DNA from: Streptomyces chromofuscus
GTDB lineage: Bacteria; Actinomycetota; Actinomycetes; Streptomycetales; Streptomycetaceae
Assembly (NCBI RefSeq): GCF_015160875.1
Contig: NZ_CP063374.1
Location: forward strand, 3,909,501-3,973,500
Length of the DNA stretch: 64,000 nucleotides
Direction of reading: 5' to 3'
Made by a program: the position numbers and the translations under genes. Every line of letters starts with the position of its first letter. The stretch's first letter is position 1. Under the pieces are notes generated by a model. That model saw nothing but the letters and a program-made list of their open reading frames with translations, was not told the DNA's origin and searched no databases. This document shows, one piece after another, positions 49,110 to 59,675 of the stretch.

Positions 49110-52100
49110 GTGAGCAGCAGGCCATCCCGAGGCGCTGCTCGCCTCGCAGCCATACTGGACGCGCTGCCCGACGCGTTGGTGCTGGTCAACGCCAACGGGA
49201 CCGTCGTCAACGCGAACACCATCGCCCTCGAGGCCTTCGAGGCGCCCGGGACCGCGCTCGTCGGGCGCGGCCTGCTGGACCTGCTGCCGCAGTTCGACTC
49301 CAAGCTCATCCCGGGGTCCATGCGCCGGCCCGACCACATCGACCCTCGCGGCCGGACCAAGCCGACCCGGATGATCGCCCGGCGCACGGACGGCAGCGAG
49401 TTCCCCGTCGAGGTCACCAGCGCCAACCTGGAGAACGGCCAGCAGGCCTACGGCAGTTACGGCTACGCCAGCGACGAGCTGCTGATGCTCGTCGTGCGGG
49501 ACCTCTCGGGCACCGTCGACACCGAGGCCGAGCTCGCCCGCTCGCAGCGGCAGACCGAGATGATCCTGCGCGCCGCGTCCGAGGGCGTCGTCGGCACCGA
49601 CACCGACGGCCGCATCGTGCTCGTCAACCCGGCCGCCGCCCAGATCCTGGGCTACCGCGCCGGCGAACTCGGCGGCAAGGAACTGCACACCCTCGTCCTG
49701 CACTCCCGCGCCGACGGCTCCCCCTTCCCGTACGAGGAGTCGGCGCTCGCCGACACCCTGCGCTCCGGTCGCAAGCACCGGGTACGCGGGCAGGTGCTGT
49801 GGTCCAAGAACGGGGACAAGGTCTCCGTCGACCTCACGACCGCGCCCGTGCGGGACGGCGACCAGCTCGTCGGCGCCGTGATGACCTTCACCGACCGGCG
49901 GCCGTACGACGCACTCGCCGACGAGAAGGCCGCCGTCGAGAAGCAGCACGCCGACGAGCTGGAGCGGCTCTCCGAGGAACACGCCTCCGACCTGACCGCC
50001 CTGCGCCAGCAGCACGTCACGGAGCTGGAGGAACTGCTCGAGCGGCACGCCGAGGAAGTGGCGTCCAACGAGGAGCGCTACGCCGCGCTCGCCGAGCGGG
50101 AGAAGGACCGGTACGAGGCCCTGGCCGGGCGTCACGAGCAGCTGCTGACACTGCTCGGCCGTTCGCTGCGCGGGCCGCTCGACGAACTGCGCCGCGAGCT
50201 CGCGGCCCTCGCCGCGGACGACGCCGGGCAGCTGTGGCCCGAGGCCAACCAGGTGCTGCACCACCTGTCCGCCGGGTACTCGCGGATCACCCAGCTCATC
50301 GACAACGTCCTCGCCTACCAGCGCATCGACGCGGGCACCGAGGCGATCACGCGGACCAAGGTGATGCTCGACGCGGTCGTCGCGGCCGGTGTCGACGGGG
50401 CCGTCGAGCTCGTCGGGCCGGGGCGCGTGCAGTTCGCCGTCCACGCGCCGCCGATCGAGGCCGAGGTCGACCCGCAGCGGCTCGCCACCGCGCTGGCGCA
50501 TCTCGTCGCGGACGTCGCGGGCGTCGACGCGACCGGCAACGCGCCCGTCTCAGCGGGCGGTTACATGGACAACACCGTCGTCGTCGCGGCGGCGCAGCGC
50601 GGCGAGGTCGTACGGATCGAGGTGCGCGGGCCGTACGCCGGGGGAGACCCGGTGCACGAGCCGATCGTGCGCGGGATCGTGCGCGCGCACGGTGGCGTGC
50701 TCCAGACGCACGAGGTGCCGGGCATGAGCGGCAGCGCCTATGTGCTCGAGGTGCCGCTCGGCGGTGGGGCGGGAGCCGTCACCCCTCCGCCCGCGCCGCA
50801 GGCCACGCCGGAAGCCGCGCCCGAGACCGCCGAGGAGACCTCCGGCGGAGGACGTCGGCGCGCGCGCCGGGCCTCCACGGACGCCTTCCTGGAGAGCGGG
50901 TTGCCGGAGGGCAGGGCCGCCGAGCTGGAGGCCGCCGCCCCCACCGGGCGGCGGCGGCGCCGGGCCGCGCCCACGGGCGCGGAAGCGCCCGCGCCCGCGC
51001 CGGCCGACGCGGGTGAGCCGAGCGGCGGTACCGGGCGCCGACGGGGACGGCCTGCGGAGGGCGCCGAGCTCGCCCTGGCGGACGGCGCGGCGGCGGACGG
51101 AGTCTCCGAGGGCGCCGTCGTCACGGCCGCCGAGCACGCCGCGGGCACCGCGGCGGCCGCGAACGGACTGGGCGCGGCGGTGCCGCCGCAGGGCGTACCC
51201 GCGTCCGGCGGCGGACGGCGGGCCCGGCGGGCGACCGGAGAACAGCACGCCCTGCCGGCGGCGTTGCCCGCCGCCGCGTCGGGAACTCCGGCAGGTACGG
51301 TGCCCGCGCCCGGGCCGGAGGCGTCCGCGTCGGTCGTTCCGGCGGGGGCCGGTGCCGAGGCGCAGCAGCAGTCGACCGGCCGGCGGCGGCGCGCGCTCGC
51401 CGCTGCGCAGGAGCGGGCGGCCGCGCAGGAGGCGGGGCCGCGCACGGTGTTCGCGCTGCCGCCCGCCGATGCGGACCGGGGAGCGGACCGGGCGGCGGCC
51501 CCCGCGCCCGCCCAGCCGCAGGGTCCGGGGCCGGTGGCCGTCCAGGTGCCGGGACAGGCCGTCCCGCAGCCCGTTCCGGTCCAGGCGCCGGTGCCGGTGC
51601 CGGGCCAGGGCGCCCCCGGTGGGCGCGCCGACGACCACGGCCGGCATGACGCCGTACCGCACGACCAGTCCGACGACCACACCCCGCCCCAGCCGCACCC
51701 GGCGAGCGCGCCCACGGGACGCCGTCGTCGGGTGGCCGCCCCGCAGGCGGAGGGCAACGGGGTGCCCGCGCAGGCGATCCCGTCCCAGGTGTCTCCGGTG
51801 CAGGCGGCCGGCCAGCCGCAGGTTCAGCCCGCGGTCCAGTCCCAGTCGGTGCCGGCTGCCCCCGGTGCGCCGGTGGCTCCGGCGCCCCAGGCTGCTCCGG
51901 CCCGGATGGGTCCCCGGCCCGGCGTTCCCGCGCAGCAGCCGTCCGGGCAGGTCGGCGTCCCCGCGCAGAGTGCGGCCCAGCCGATGCCGGGCCGACCCGT
52001 GCCCGCTCAGCCGGGCCAGGCGCAGCCGACCCCCGGCCCGCCGGTTCCGCCTCAGCCACAGCCGGCTCAGGCCGCCGTACCCCCGCAGGCCCCGGCGCCC

Positions 52101-53543
52101 GGCATGCCCCTGCCCGCCGAGGCGGCTCCGGCGAGCGCCACGCCGCCTCCGCAGCAGTGGCCCGCCAGCGCCGGTGCCGACGAGACGCCCGGTGCGGGCA
52201 CCCCGGTACCCCCGCCAGGTGCCGGCGTGCCGCCGAACGCCGCCGGGGCGGCCCCCGTGCCTCCGGCTCCGGCGCCCGAGCAGGCGCCCCCGGCACCGCA
52301 GCCCACGGCACCCGCTGCCCCGCTGCCTCCCGAGGCGGCGGCCGGTCCGACGACCACCACCCAGGCACGGCTTGCGCAGCCGCTGCCCGCCGAGGCCGCG
52401 GGTGCCGCCGCGCCCGTGGACCCGAACTCCACGCAGGGCCGGGCGATCAGTGTGCGGACGCTGGGTCAGGGCGTGCCGTTCACGCGGCAGGCGGCGCAGG
52501 TGCAGCAGCCGTCCGCCGGGGCGACGCCGCCACCGCACCAGTCGACGGGCGGTGGCCGGCGCCGCAAGCTGGGCACACCGCCGGAACCGGCCGCCGCGCG
52601 CCCGCATCCGCAGGGCGAGCAGCCGGTCGCCGCCCAGCCGAAGCAGCCCTCCCTGGCGGGGCAGTCGCGGCTCGCCGGACCGGCGAGTGAGGGGGCCGGA
52701 CGGTCGTACGCCATAGGCGCGCCGGACGAGAACGCCGCCGAGGGCCCCGAGCCGCTGGACGGTCCCGGTGGGGCCGTGGAGGTCGCGGACCCGCCGCGCC
52801 CGCAGCCGATGGACGACGAACTGCCCCCGGAGCCGCTCGACAACCCGCGCCGGCTGCTGGTGTGGCCCGCGCCGGACGTGTCGACGCAGCAGGCGCTCAG
52901 CGACCGCGGCTACCGGCCGGTGATCGTGCACTCGCGCGAGGAGGTGGACGCGCAGATCGCCGCGTTCCCGGCGGCGCTGTTCGTGGACCCGCTGACCGGG
53001 CCGATCACGCGGACCGCGCTGCAGTCGCTGCGGCAGGCGGCCGTGGCGGCGGAGGTGCCGGTCATGGTGACGGCCGGGCTCGGGCAGGCGACGCGCGAGG
53101 CGGCGTACGGCGCCGATCCCGCCGTCCTGCTGAAGGCGCTCGCGCCCCGGGACAGTGAGCAGCACCCGCCGCGCGTGCTGCTCATCGAGGAGCACGCGGA
53201 GATCGCGCTGGCGCTGACCGCGACGCTGGAGCGGCGCGGCATGCAGGTGGCGCGGGCGGCGAGCGACACGGACGCGGTGACGCTGGCGGGGCAGTTCCGG
53301 CCGAACCTGGTGGTGATGGACCTGATGCAGGTGCATCGGCGCCGGGCCGGGATCGTCGACTGGCTGCGCGCGAACGGGCAGCTCAACCGGACCCCGCTCG
53401 TCGTCTACACGGCCGCCGTCGACCAGGCCGACCTGCCGCGGCTCGCCTCCGGCGAGACGGTGCTGTTCCTCGCGGAGCGGTCCACGAGTGCGGAGGTGCA
53501 GGACAGGATCGTGGACCTGCTGTCCCGGATCGGCACGAACTGA
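49110..53543 (+). CDS. Giant PAS-domain protein with degenerate kinase core and pseudo-receiver
   Basis: 1,477 residues from GTG 49110 with CAGGAGGGAAG upstream. PAS1 (RLAAILDALPDALVLVNANGTVVNANTIALEAFEAPG, about 10-130), PAS2 (RQTEMILRAASEGVVGTDTDGRIVLVNPAAAQILGY, about 148-265), a coiled coil (VEKQHADELERLSEEHASDLTALRQQHVTELEELLERHAEE, about 275-350), then a DHp-like segment RSLRGPLDELRREL where the phosphorylatable His is absent. A GHKL-like region follows to about 550. Residues 550-1240 are Pro/Gln/Ala-rich and disordered. The C-terminal 125 residues read RVLLIEEHAEIALALTATLERRGMQVARAASDTDAVTLAGQFRPNLVVMDLMQ, a receiver with D in VVMDLMQ. Probably a sensor scaffold rather than a kinase. 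Confidence 0.88.
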   Translation: MSSRPSRGAARLAAILDALPDALVLVNANGTVVNANTIALEAFEAPGTALVGRGLLDLLPQFDSKLIPGSMRRPDHIDPRGRTKPTRMIARRTDGSEFPVEVTSANLENGQQAYGSYGYASDELLMLVVRDLSGTVDTEAELARSQRQTEMILRAASEGVVGTDTDGRIVLVNPAAAQILGYRAGELGGKELHTLVLHSRADGSPFPYEESALADTLRSGRKHRVRGQVLWSKNGDKVSVDLTTAPVRDGDQLVGAVMTFTDRRPYDALADEKAAVEKQHADELERLSEEHASDLTALRQQHVTELEELLERHAEEVASNEERYAALAEREKDRYEALAGRHEQLLTLLGRSLRGPLDELRRELAALAADDAGQLWPEANQVLHHLSAGYSRITQLIDNVLAYQRIDAGTEAITRTKVMLDAVVAAGVDGAVELVGPGRVQFAVHAPPIEAEVDPQRLATALAHLVADVAGVDATGNAPVSAGGYMDNTVVVAAAQRGEVVRIEVRGPYAGGDPVHEPIVRGIVRAHGGVLQTHEVPGMSGSAYVLEVPLGGGAGAVTPPPAPQATPEAAPETAEETSGGGRRRARRASTDAFLESGLPEGRAAELEAAAPTGRRRRRAAPTGAEAPAPAPADAGEPSGGTGRRRGRPAEGAELALADGAAADGVSEGAVVTAAEHAAGTAAAANGLGAAVPPQGVPASGGGRRARRATGEQHALPAALPAAASGTPAGTVPAPGPEASASVVPAGAGAEAQQQSTGRRRRALAAAQERAAAQEAGPRTVFALPPADADRGADRAAAPAPAQPQGPGPVAVQVPGQAVPQPVPVQAPVPVPGQGAPGGRADDHGRHDAVPHDQSDDHTPPQPHPASAPTGRRRRVAAPQAEGNGVPAQAIPSQVSPVQAAGQPQVQPAVQSQSVPAAPGAPVAPAPQAAPARMGPRPGVPAQQPSGQVGVPAQSAAQPMPGRPVPAQPGQAQPTPGPPVPPQPQPAQAAVPPQAPAPGMPLPAEAAPASATPPPQQWPASAGADETPGAGTPVPPPGAGVPPNAAGAAPVPPAPAPEQAPPAPQPTAPAAPLPPEAAAGPTTTTQARLAQPLPAEAAGAAAPVDPNSTQGRAISVRTLGQGVPFTRQAAQVQQPSAGATPPPHQSTGGGRRRKLGTPPEPAAARPHPQGEQPVAAQPKQPSLAGQSRLAGPASEGAGRSYAIGAPDENAAEGPEPLDGPGGAVEVADPPRPQPMDDELPPEPLDNPRRLLVWPAPDVSTQQALSDRGYRPVIVHSREEVDAQIAAFPAALFVDPLTGPITRTALQSLRQAAVAAEVPVMVTAGLGQATREAAYGADPAVLLKALAPRDSEQHPPRVLLIEEHAEIALALTATLERRGMQVARAASDTDAVTLAGQFRPNLVVMDLMQVHRRRAGIVDWLRANGQLNRTPLVVYTAAVDQADLPRLASGETVLFLAERSTSAEVQDRIVDLLSRIGTN

Positions 53544-53710
53544 GCGACGCAGGGCGGGGTGTGTGACCGGTGACGCCGGTGGGTGGTTTCCGGGGGTGAC
53601 CTCGGTGAGCGGGTTCCCGGGATGACGCCGGTCGGCGGATAGCCGCGAGTGACGCCGGTCGAGTGCCGGCTCGGGGCTTCACCGGGGCGCCTTCAGCGAG
53701 GCGGCGACGG

Positions 53711-54297
53711 TCAGCGGCGGGTGGCGTTCTCGAGGGCGCGGGTGACCGCCTGTTCGTCGTGGCCGTGCACGGCCTCCTCCACGCTGTCGTCAGCCCGGCG
53801 GGAGAAGCGTTCGCCGCGCGCCACCTCCTCCTGTGCGGCGCGGGCGGAGCCGGCGGACGCGCTGGGCCTGCCCGCGGACCACGCCGCCGGGGCCGCACGC
53901 TCAGGACGCGCCCGCACCACTCCCCCCGCCCGGCCGTGCGGTCGTCGAACGGGACGGCGGCGCCCTCGCCCAGGACGGCCCAACCGTCGGCCGTCCAGCG
54001 CACGGCGAGCAGACAGGTGTGGCCGCGCTCCAGGCGGGGCGCGTAGCCGGTGGTCCGCTCGACGCGGTTGCCGCTCGCGCGGTGGACGCGCCGGCCGGGG
54101 ACGGTCAGGGCGAAGCCCTCGTCGAGCGACCGGTCGGCGCGCGGGGCGGACCAGAGGACGTCGTCCGTGCGGAACGTGACCGTCCGGTCCGTCAGGAAGC
54201 GGTAGGCGCCCGTGTCGAACTCGCGCCGGTTGGTCTCCTCCTCGCGAACCGGGGCGGCCACGACGACGTGGTGGGCGTTCTCCACCCAGTCCCGCAC
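53711..54297 (-). pseudogene. Frameshifted hypothetical protein
   Basis: From ATG 54297: MRDWVENAHHVVVAAPVREEETNRREFDTGAYRFLTDRTVTFRTDDVLWSAPRADRSLDEGFALTVPG through RWTADGWAVLGEGAAVPFDDRTAGRGEWCGRVLSVRPRR is folded-protein-like. The frame then becomes Arg/Pro noise at about 53900. The next frame resumes good sequence, AQEEVARGERFSRRADDSVEEAVHGHDEQAVTRALENATRR, ending at a stop at 53711. A single indel near 53895 explains this. Family not recognised. Confidence 0.6.
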
Positions 54298-54349
54298 CGC
54301 ACCGCGCGGACCCCGCTGACGGCCGCCGCCTCACGACGTCCCCGCCGCG

Positions 54350-54521
54350 CAAGCCCGCTCACAGCCACCACCACACGGACGGCCGCACCCCGCAAGCCCG
54401 CTCACAGCCACCACCACACGGACGGCCGCACCCCGCAAGCCCGCTCACAGCCACCACCACACGGACGGCCACCCCCCGCAAGCCCGCTCACAGCCACCAC
54501 CACACGGACGGCCGCCCCCAG
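54350..54521. repeat. Four-copy 43-bp tandem repeat
   Basis: Units begin at 54350, 54393, 54436 and 54479, each opening CAAGCCCGCTCACAGCCACC. Copies 1 and 2 are identical; 3 and 4 differ only in the last dozen bases. It lies between the frameshifted gene and the acyl-CoA synthetase stop. Intergenic, no coding signal; no spacers, so not CRISPR. Confidence 0.95.
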
Positions 54522-54607
54522 AGCCGGTGACAGCCATCGCCGTACTGGGGAGGCACCCGCCCCCCACCGCCGACGACGGCCGCCACCGTCCGGCACGCAC
54601 CCGCCGG

Positions 54608-56263
<1,656 letters not shown>

Positions 56264-56412
56264 GGCGTCCTCCCGGGGCGACATTGCCTACGCGGCGGTA
56301 AGTGTGCGCTGATTCTGCGCACGTACCGCGCGGTATGTCACTAGATCCGGGTGATCGATCACCTCACGATGCCGGACACAACGGCTCGGGATCGAACAAC
56401 GCCCAGCTCATC

Positions 56413-56970
56413 TCACCGGACGAGGCCGAGTTCGGGATCCTCGCGCAGCTTGCCCAGCGCCCTTGACACCGCCGACTTCACCGTGCCGACCGAGACGCCG
56501 AGCACCTCGGCCGTCTGGGTCTCGCTGAGGTCCTCGTAGTACCTGAGGACGACCATCGCCCGCTGCCGGGCCGGGAGCCTCATGATCGCCCGCCACATCG
56601 CGTCGCGCAGCGCCTGCCGCTCCGCCGGGTCGTCGCCGCCGGGCAGCGGCTCGGGCTCGGGCAGTTCGTCGCAGGCGAACTCGTCCACCCGGCGCCTGCG
56701 CCACTGCGACGTACGGGTGTTCAGCAGCGCGCGGCGGACGTAGCCGTCCAGCGCGCGGTGGTCCTCGATGCGCTCCCAGGCGACGTACGTCTTGGCCAGC
56801 GCGGTCTGCAGCAGGTCCTCCGCGTCGCTCGGGTTCGCCGTGAGCGACCGCGCGGTGCGCAGCAGCACGGGCTGGCGGGCCCGGACGTACGACGCGAAGG
56901 ACGGGTACGTGAGGGTCTGCGTCCGAGGTGCGGCCGCGTCCGAGGCGGTGGTGCAGACGGGTGGGGTCAT
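56413..56970 (-). CDS. ECF sigma factor, SigE-family
   Basis: 185 residues. Region 2: YPSFASYVRARQPVLLRTARSLTANPSDAEDLLQTALAKTYVAWERIEDHRALDGYVRRALLNTRTSQWRRRR. Region 4: AIMRLPARQRAMVVLRYYEDLSETQTAEVLGVSVGTVKSAVSRALGKLRE. Typical of the SigE-like group with a short C-terminal tail. No anti-sigma gene flanks it. 142 bases separate its stop from the start of the acyl-CoA synthetase gene. Confidence 0.93.
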   Translation of the reverse strand: MTPPVCTTASDAAAPRTQTLTYPSFASYVRARQPVLLRTARSLTANPSDAEDLLQTALAKTYVAWERIEDHRALDGYVRRALLNTRTSQWRRRRVDEFACDELPEPEPLPGGDDPAERQALRDAMWRAIMRLPARQRAMVVLRYYEDLSETQTAEVLGVSVGTVKSAVSRALGKLREDPELGLVR

Positions 56971-57197
56971 GGCTCCACGCTAGGTTCGGGGCCCCCACGC
57001 GCGGATCGCCCGCAGGTCCCGAAGCGGGATCCCCCTCAGGGTGTAGAGGTGGGGTTGGCTGCACCTCCTGGAGGTGGACGAGGGGTGGAGCTTCCTCCTG
57101 CGGGGGTGTCCCCTAGGGGCTACAACGGGGGCTCACCTCACGAGCCGTCAGGGTACGCCCACAGCTCAGCCATGGGGGCTGCGTAGGGGAAACGCCT

Positions 57198-57225
57198 GCG
57201 CGGCGGTGCCGGAGCACCGCCGCGC
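57198..57225. terminator. Hairpin, distal to NepA-like gene
   Basis: GCGCGGCGGTGC / GCACCGCCGCGC, perfect 12-bp stem with CGGA loop, about 80 bases beyond the NepA-like stop. Confidence 0.8.
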
Positions 57226-57269
57226 GGACTGACCTTGTTCACCCCAATGAACACGCCCCACTCGGGATC

Positions 57270-57301
57270 GAGGGGACCGGCGCCGGTGCGCCGGCCCCCT
57301 C
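57270..57301 (-). terminator. Hairpin immediately after NepA-like gene
   Basis: GAGGGGACCGGCG against CGCCGGCCCCCTC forms 12 of 13 pairs around a CCGGTG loop, three bases from the stop codon. Confidence 0.82.
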
Positions 57302-57304
57302 AGA

Positions 57305-57628
57305 TCACCACCACGGGTAGAAGTTGACGGCGACGTTCTCGTTGCCCTGCTGGACGGCCGTGTACGCCGAGTCGTCGACCTGCGCGGTGTTGCTCTGGTT
57401 CGAGGCGCCGGAGCCGACCGCCTGCTGCTGCGTGGTGGACGAGTTGCCGTTGTTGTCGTCGCCGACACCGCTGCCGATGATGCCCGCGAACGCGTTGGTG
57501 ACGGAGGCGGTCGATCCGTTGTCCGCGAAGGAGCCGTTGTCCGCCGTCGCAACACCGGCGAAGAGGGCGGCTGCGAGCGGAAGGGCGGAGACTGCGGCGA
57601 CAACGCGAGCGGTACGGATGCTTGCCAT
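57305..57628 (-). CDS. nepA: Small secreted hydrophobic protein, probable NepA-type spore wall protein
   Basis: 107 residues from ATG 57628 with GAGGAACCGAAC upstream. A signal peptide (VVAAVSALPLAAALFAGVATADN) precedes a Gly/Asn/Ser/Gln-rich mature part: GSFADNGSTASVTNAFAGIIGSGVGDDNNGNSSTTQQQAVGSGASNQSN and VNFYPWW. Its size, secretion and low complexity match the SigN-dependent cell-wall protein NepA of S. coelicolor (spore dormancy), and its position relative to the ECF sigma and acyl-CoA synthetase is as I recall it there. Assignment is by position and character; chaplin-like alternatives lack this pattern. Confidence 0.72.
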   Translation of the reverse strand: MASIRTARVVAAVSALPLAAALFAGVATADNGSFADNGSTASVTNAFAGIIGSGVGDDNNGNSSTTQQQAVGSGASNQSNTAQVDDSAYTAVQQGNENVAVNFYPWW

Positions 57629-57989
57629 GTTCGGTTCCTCCAGTAGCAAAGACGCCCCGGGCCGGACGGCCTTGAGCGTGAAGTACGGCTTTCACCAGGG
57701 CAGTTGGCCGACCGCCCCGGTGGTGTGAGCACGACGTCGCGAGATCAGATTGCCCACCGAATCCCCGGCGAACCATCCCGGAAGCCGTCATTCGCCCTCA
57801 AGCGTGATGACATGTCGATAAACCCCTTAGGTCACTCCGACCCCTCGCATCAGGGCACACAGGACGCCTCCATCCCAAGCGGCACAAGAGGTGAAGCGTT
57901 CCGGCAACTTTTCCGACAATCTCCTGGTCACCGGCGCGTCGAGCAGACGCCCTCTTCCCCTCATCGAACATTCGTACGAAAATGAGGGC
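57629..57989. other. Divergent region, NepA-like and primase-like genes
   Basis: About 360 bases, no gene. It must contain both promoters. ACATGTCGATAAACCCCTTAGG at 57810 is the only AT-rich stretch; no sigma consensus was matched with confidence. Confidence 0.45.
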
Positions 57990-58865
57990 ATGGCCACCAT
58001 CGACCGGCAGGCCACGACGCTGGCCCTCGCGCACGCCCTGACAGCCGCCGAGCGCGGCCTGGCCGTCATCCCCCTGTCCCGGACCAAGCTCCCGGCCCTC
58101 CGCTCCCCCCATCGCGCCGACCCGGCGGCCCCCGCCTGCCACGGCGAGTGCGGCCGCTTCGGACACGGGGTGTACGACGCCTCGACCGACCCGCGCCGGA
58201 TCCGCGAACTGTTCGCCGCCGCGCCCTGGGCCACCGGCTACGGAATCGCCTGCGGGCTGCCCCCGCACCATCTCGTCGGCATCGACCTGGACACCAAGTC
58301 GGGTACGGACTCCACGGCCGCCCTGCGCGAACTGGCGCTGCGGCACCTGTTCACGATCCCGGACACCGTCGTCGTCCTCACTCCCAGCGGCGGCCGGCAC
58401 CTGTGGCTGACCGGACCGCCGGACGTCGCCGTCCCCAACTCGGCCGGCCGCCTCGCCCCCGGCATCGACGTCCGCGGCGCCGGCGGCTACCTCGTCGGCC
58501 CCGGTTCCCGCACCGACCACGGGGTGTACGGCACGGCGCCGGGCACCGCCCACCTGGCCCCGGCGCCCTGCCCACCGGCCCTGCTGCGCCTCCTGCTCCC
58601 GCCGCCGCGCACGCCCACCACGCCGGACCGCGGGGCCGGGCACTCCGGGAGCCATGGCCAAGGCCTCGTCCAGTTCGTGCTCGCCGCGCACGAGGGGCAG
58701 CGCAACACGCGCCTGTTCTGGGCGGCCTGCCGCGCCTACGAGAACGGCCTGGCCCCGGACCTGGTCCCCGCCCTGGTCGAGGCGGCCCGCGCGACGGGGC
58801 TCGGCGAACGGGAGGCGCGGGCGACGATCGCCTCGGCGGCGCGGCTGACGGGCCACCGGCCGTGA
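57990..58865 (+). CDS. Bifunctional primase/polymerase (Prim-Pol domain) protein
   Basis: 291 residues from ATG 57990 (MATIDRQATTLALAHALTAAERGLAVIPL). LPPHHLVGIDLDTKSGTDS carries the catalytic DxD-like acidic pair, and VVVLTPSGGRHLWL with its His is the third motif; LAPGIDVRGAGGYLVGPGSRTDHGVY follows. The C-terminal 80 residues are helical (QGLVQFVLAAHEGQRNTRLFWAACRAYENG), family-typical. Such proteins are often phage- or plasmid-linked. No helicase neighbour, so whether it primes DNA here is unclear. Confidence 0.9.
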   Translation: MATIDRQATTLALAHALTAAERGLAVIPLSRTKLPALRSPHRADPAAPACHGECGRFGHGVYDASTDPRRIRELFAAAPWATGYGIACGLPPHHLVGIDLDTKSGTDSTAALRELALRHLFTIPDTVVVLTPSGGRHLWLTGPPDVAVPNSAGRLAPGIDVRGAGGYLVGPGSRTDHGVYGTAPGTAHLAPAPCPPALLRLLLPPPRTPTTPDRGAGHSGSHGQGLVQFVLAAHEGQRNTRLFWAACRAYENGLAPDLVPALVEAARATGLGEREARATIASAARLTGHRP

Positions 58866-58909
58866 AACCGGGGTGAACGGCCCCGGGACTCCGCCCTAGG
58901 GTGTGGCCC

Positions 58910-59341
58910 ATGTCGCTGACCCGGGTCGTCCTGTCCTCCGGCCGCTCGATCGAACTGACCGAGCTGCGCATGTCGTCGACGTACGGCGGGATGCTGGAGG
59001 GCCATCCCTGCGAGCCGGTCAACGACATGAAGATCAACGCGCTGGTGCGGGGCGCGGAACGGGCGTACCCGACGACGCGGGTGCACCTGATCCCGCCGCC
59101 GCGCGAGTATCCCGACGAAGGGGCTGGCGCGTTCGGGCCCGTGGAGGTGCTGCCGGCGGTGGGGTGCGTCGGGGCGTTCCACTCCACCTCGGTGGACGAG
59201 GCCCATGACCCGGTCCAGTACCGGTCCCGGCTCACGGTGGTGTGGTTCCAGGCGACACCGGACGTGCCGTCGGGGCATGAGGCCGACGCGGGGCTGCTGG
59301 GCTTGGCGTGGGAACGGCTGGCGCAGGACTACGAGCTCTGA
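58910..59341 (+). CDS. Conserved hypothetical protein
   Basis: 143 residues from ATG 58910 (MSLTRVVLSSGRSIELTELR). MSSTYGGMLEGHPCEPVNDMKINALVRGAERAYPTTRVHLIPPPREYPDEGAGAFGPVEVLPAVGCVGAFHSTSVDEAHDPVQYRSRLTVVWFQA reads as a compact alpha/beta domain. Catalytic motifs not apparent. Its start is 45 bases after the primase-like gene's stop, so the two may be co-transcribed. Function unknown. Confidence 0.8.
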   Translation: MSLTRVVLSSGRSIELTELRMSSTYGGMLEGHPCEPVNDMKINALVRGAERAYPTTRVHLIPPPREYPDEGAGAFGPVEVLPAVGCVGAFHSTSVDEAHDPVQYRSRLTVVWFQATPDVPSGHEADAGLLGLAWERLAQDYEL

Positions 59342-59505
59342 CCCGGTTCCCGGTCCCGTACCCGTGCGTACGGTGCAGCTCAGAAGATCCTCAGTTCTTC
59401 CGGCTAGTCCGTTCCGGGCGCCGCACGGCATGACATGGTCATCCCACACAAGGACGCGAGCGGGTGCCCGCGGGCAACTGCGGCCGATCGACGAGGGAGA
59501 CGCAC

Positions 59506-59616
59506 ATGTTCGGGACGGTGGACGCCGGAACCAAGACCGCCATGGTCGTCACATGCGTCGCCATGGTGGGGTTGGTTGTCGCGGCGCTTCGCTGGATCAC
59601 GGCGCGCAACCGCTAG
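59506..59616 (+). CDS. Thirty-six-residue membrane protein
   Basis: MFGTVDAGTKTAMVVTCVAM followed by VGLVVAALRWITARNR. One transmembrane helix; a basic C-terminus. GAGGGAGACGCAC upstream is an excellent ribosome site, which is the main reason to believe it. Function unknown. Confidence 0.6.
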   Translation: MFGTVDAGTKTAMVVTCVAMVGLVVAALRWITARNR

Positions 59617-59675
59617 ACCGGGACCGTCCGCCGGCTGCTGGTCTCGCTGCTTGCTGCGTCTGCTTGCTGCCGACC

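Larger units (their letters stand above)
56971..57304. other. Intergenic, NepA-like gene to ECF sigma
   Basis: About 330 bases without a gene. It contains two hairpins at the NepA-like end (separate entries) and a G-rich stretch near 57040-57110 where GGAGGTG and its complement recur. Confidence 0.5.

Noticed and set aside
47973..50501. Minus-strand 842-codon frame
   Set aside because: Crosses tRNA-Ser(GCT), the SSI gene and the PAS gene in antisense; cannot be a gene.
50550..53336. Minus-strand 928-codon frame
   Set aside because: Shadow of the disordered Pro/Gln-rich part of the PAS protein.
54350..54521. CRISPR array
   Set aside because: Units are head-to-tail with no unique spacers, and no cas gene is near.
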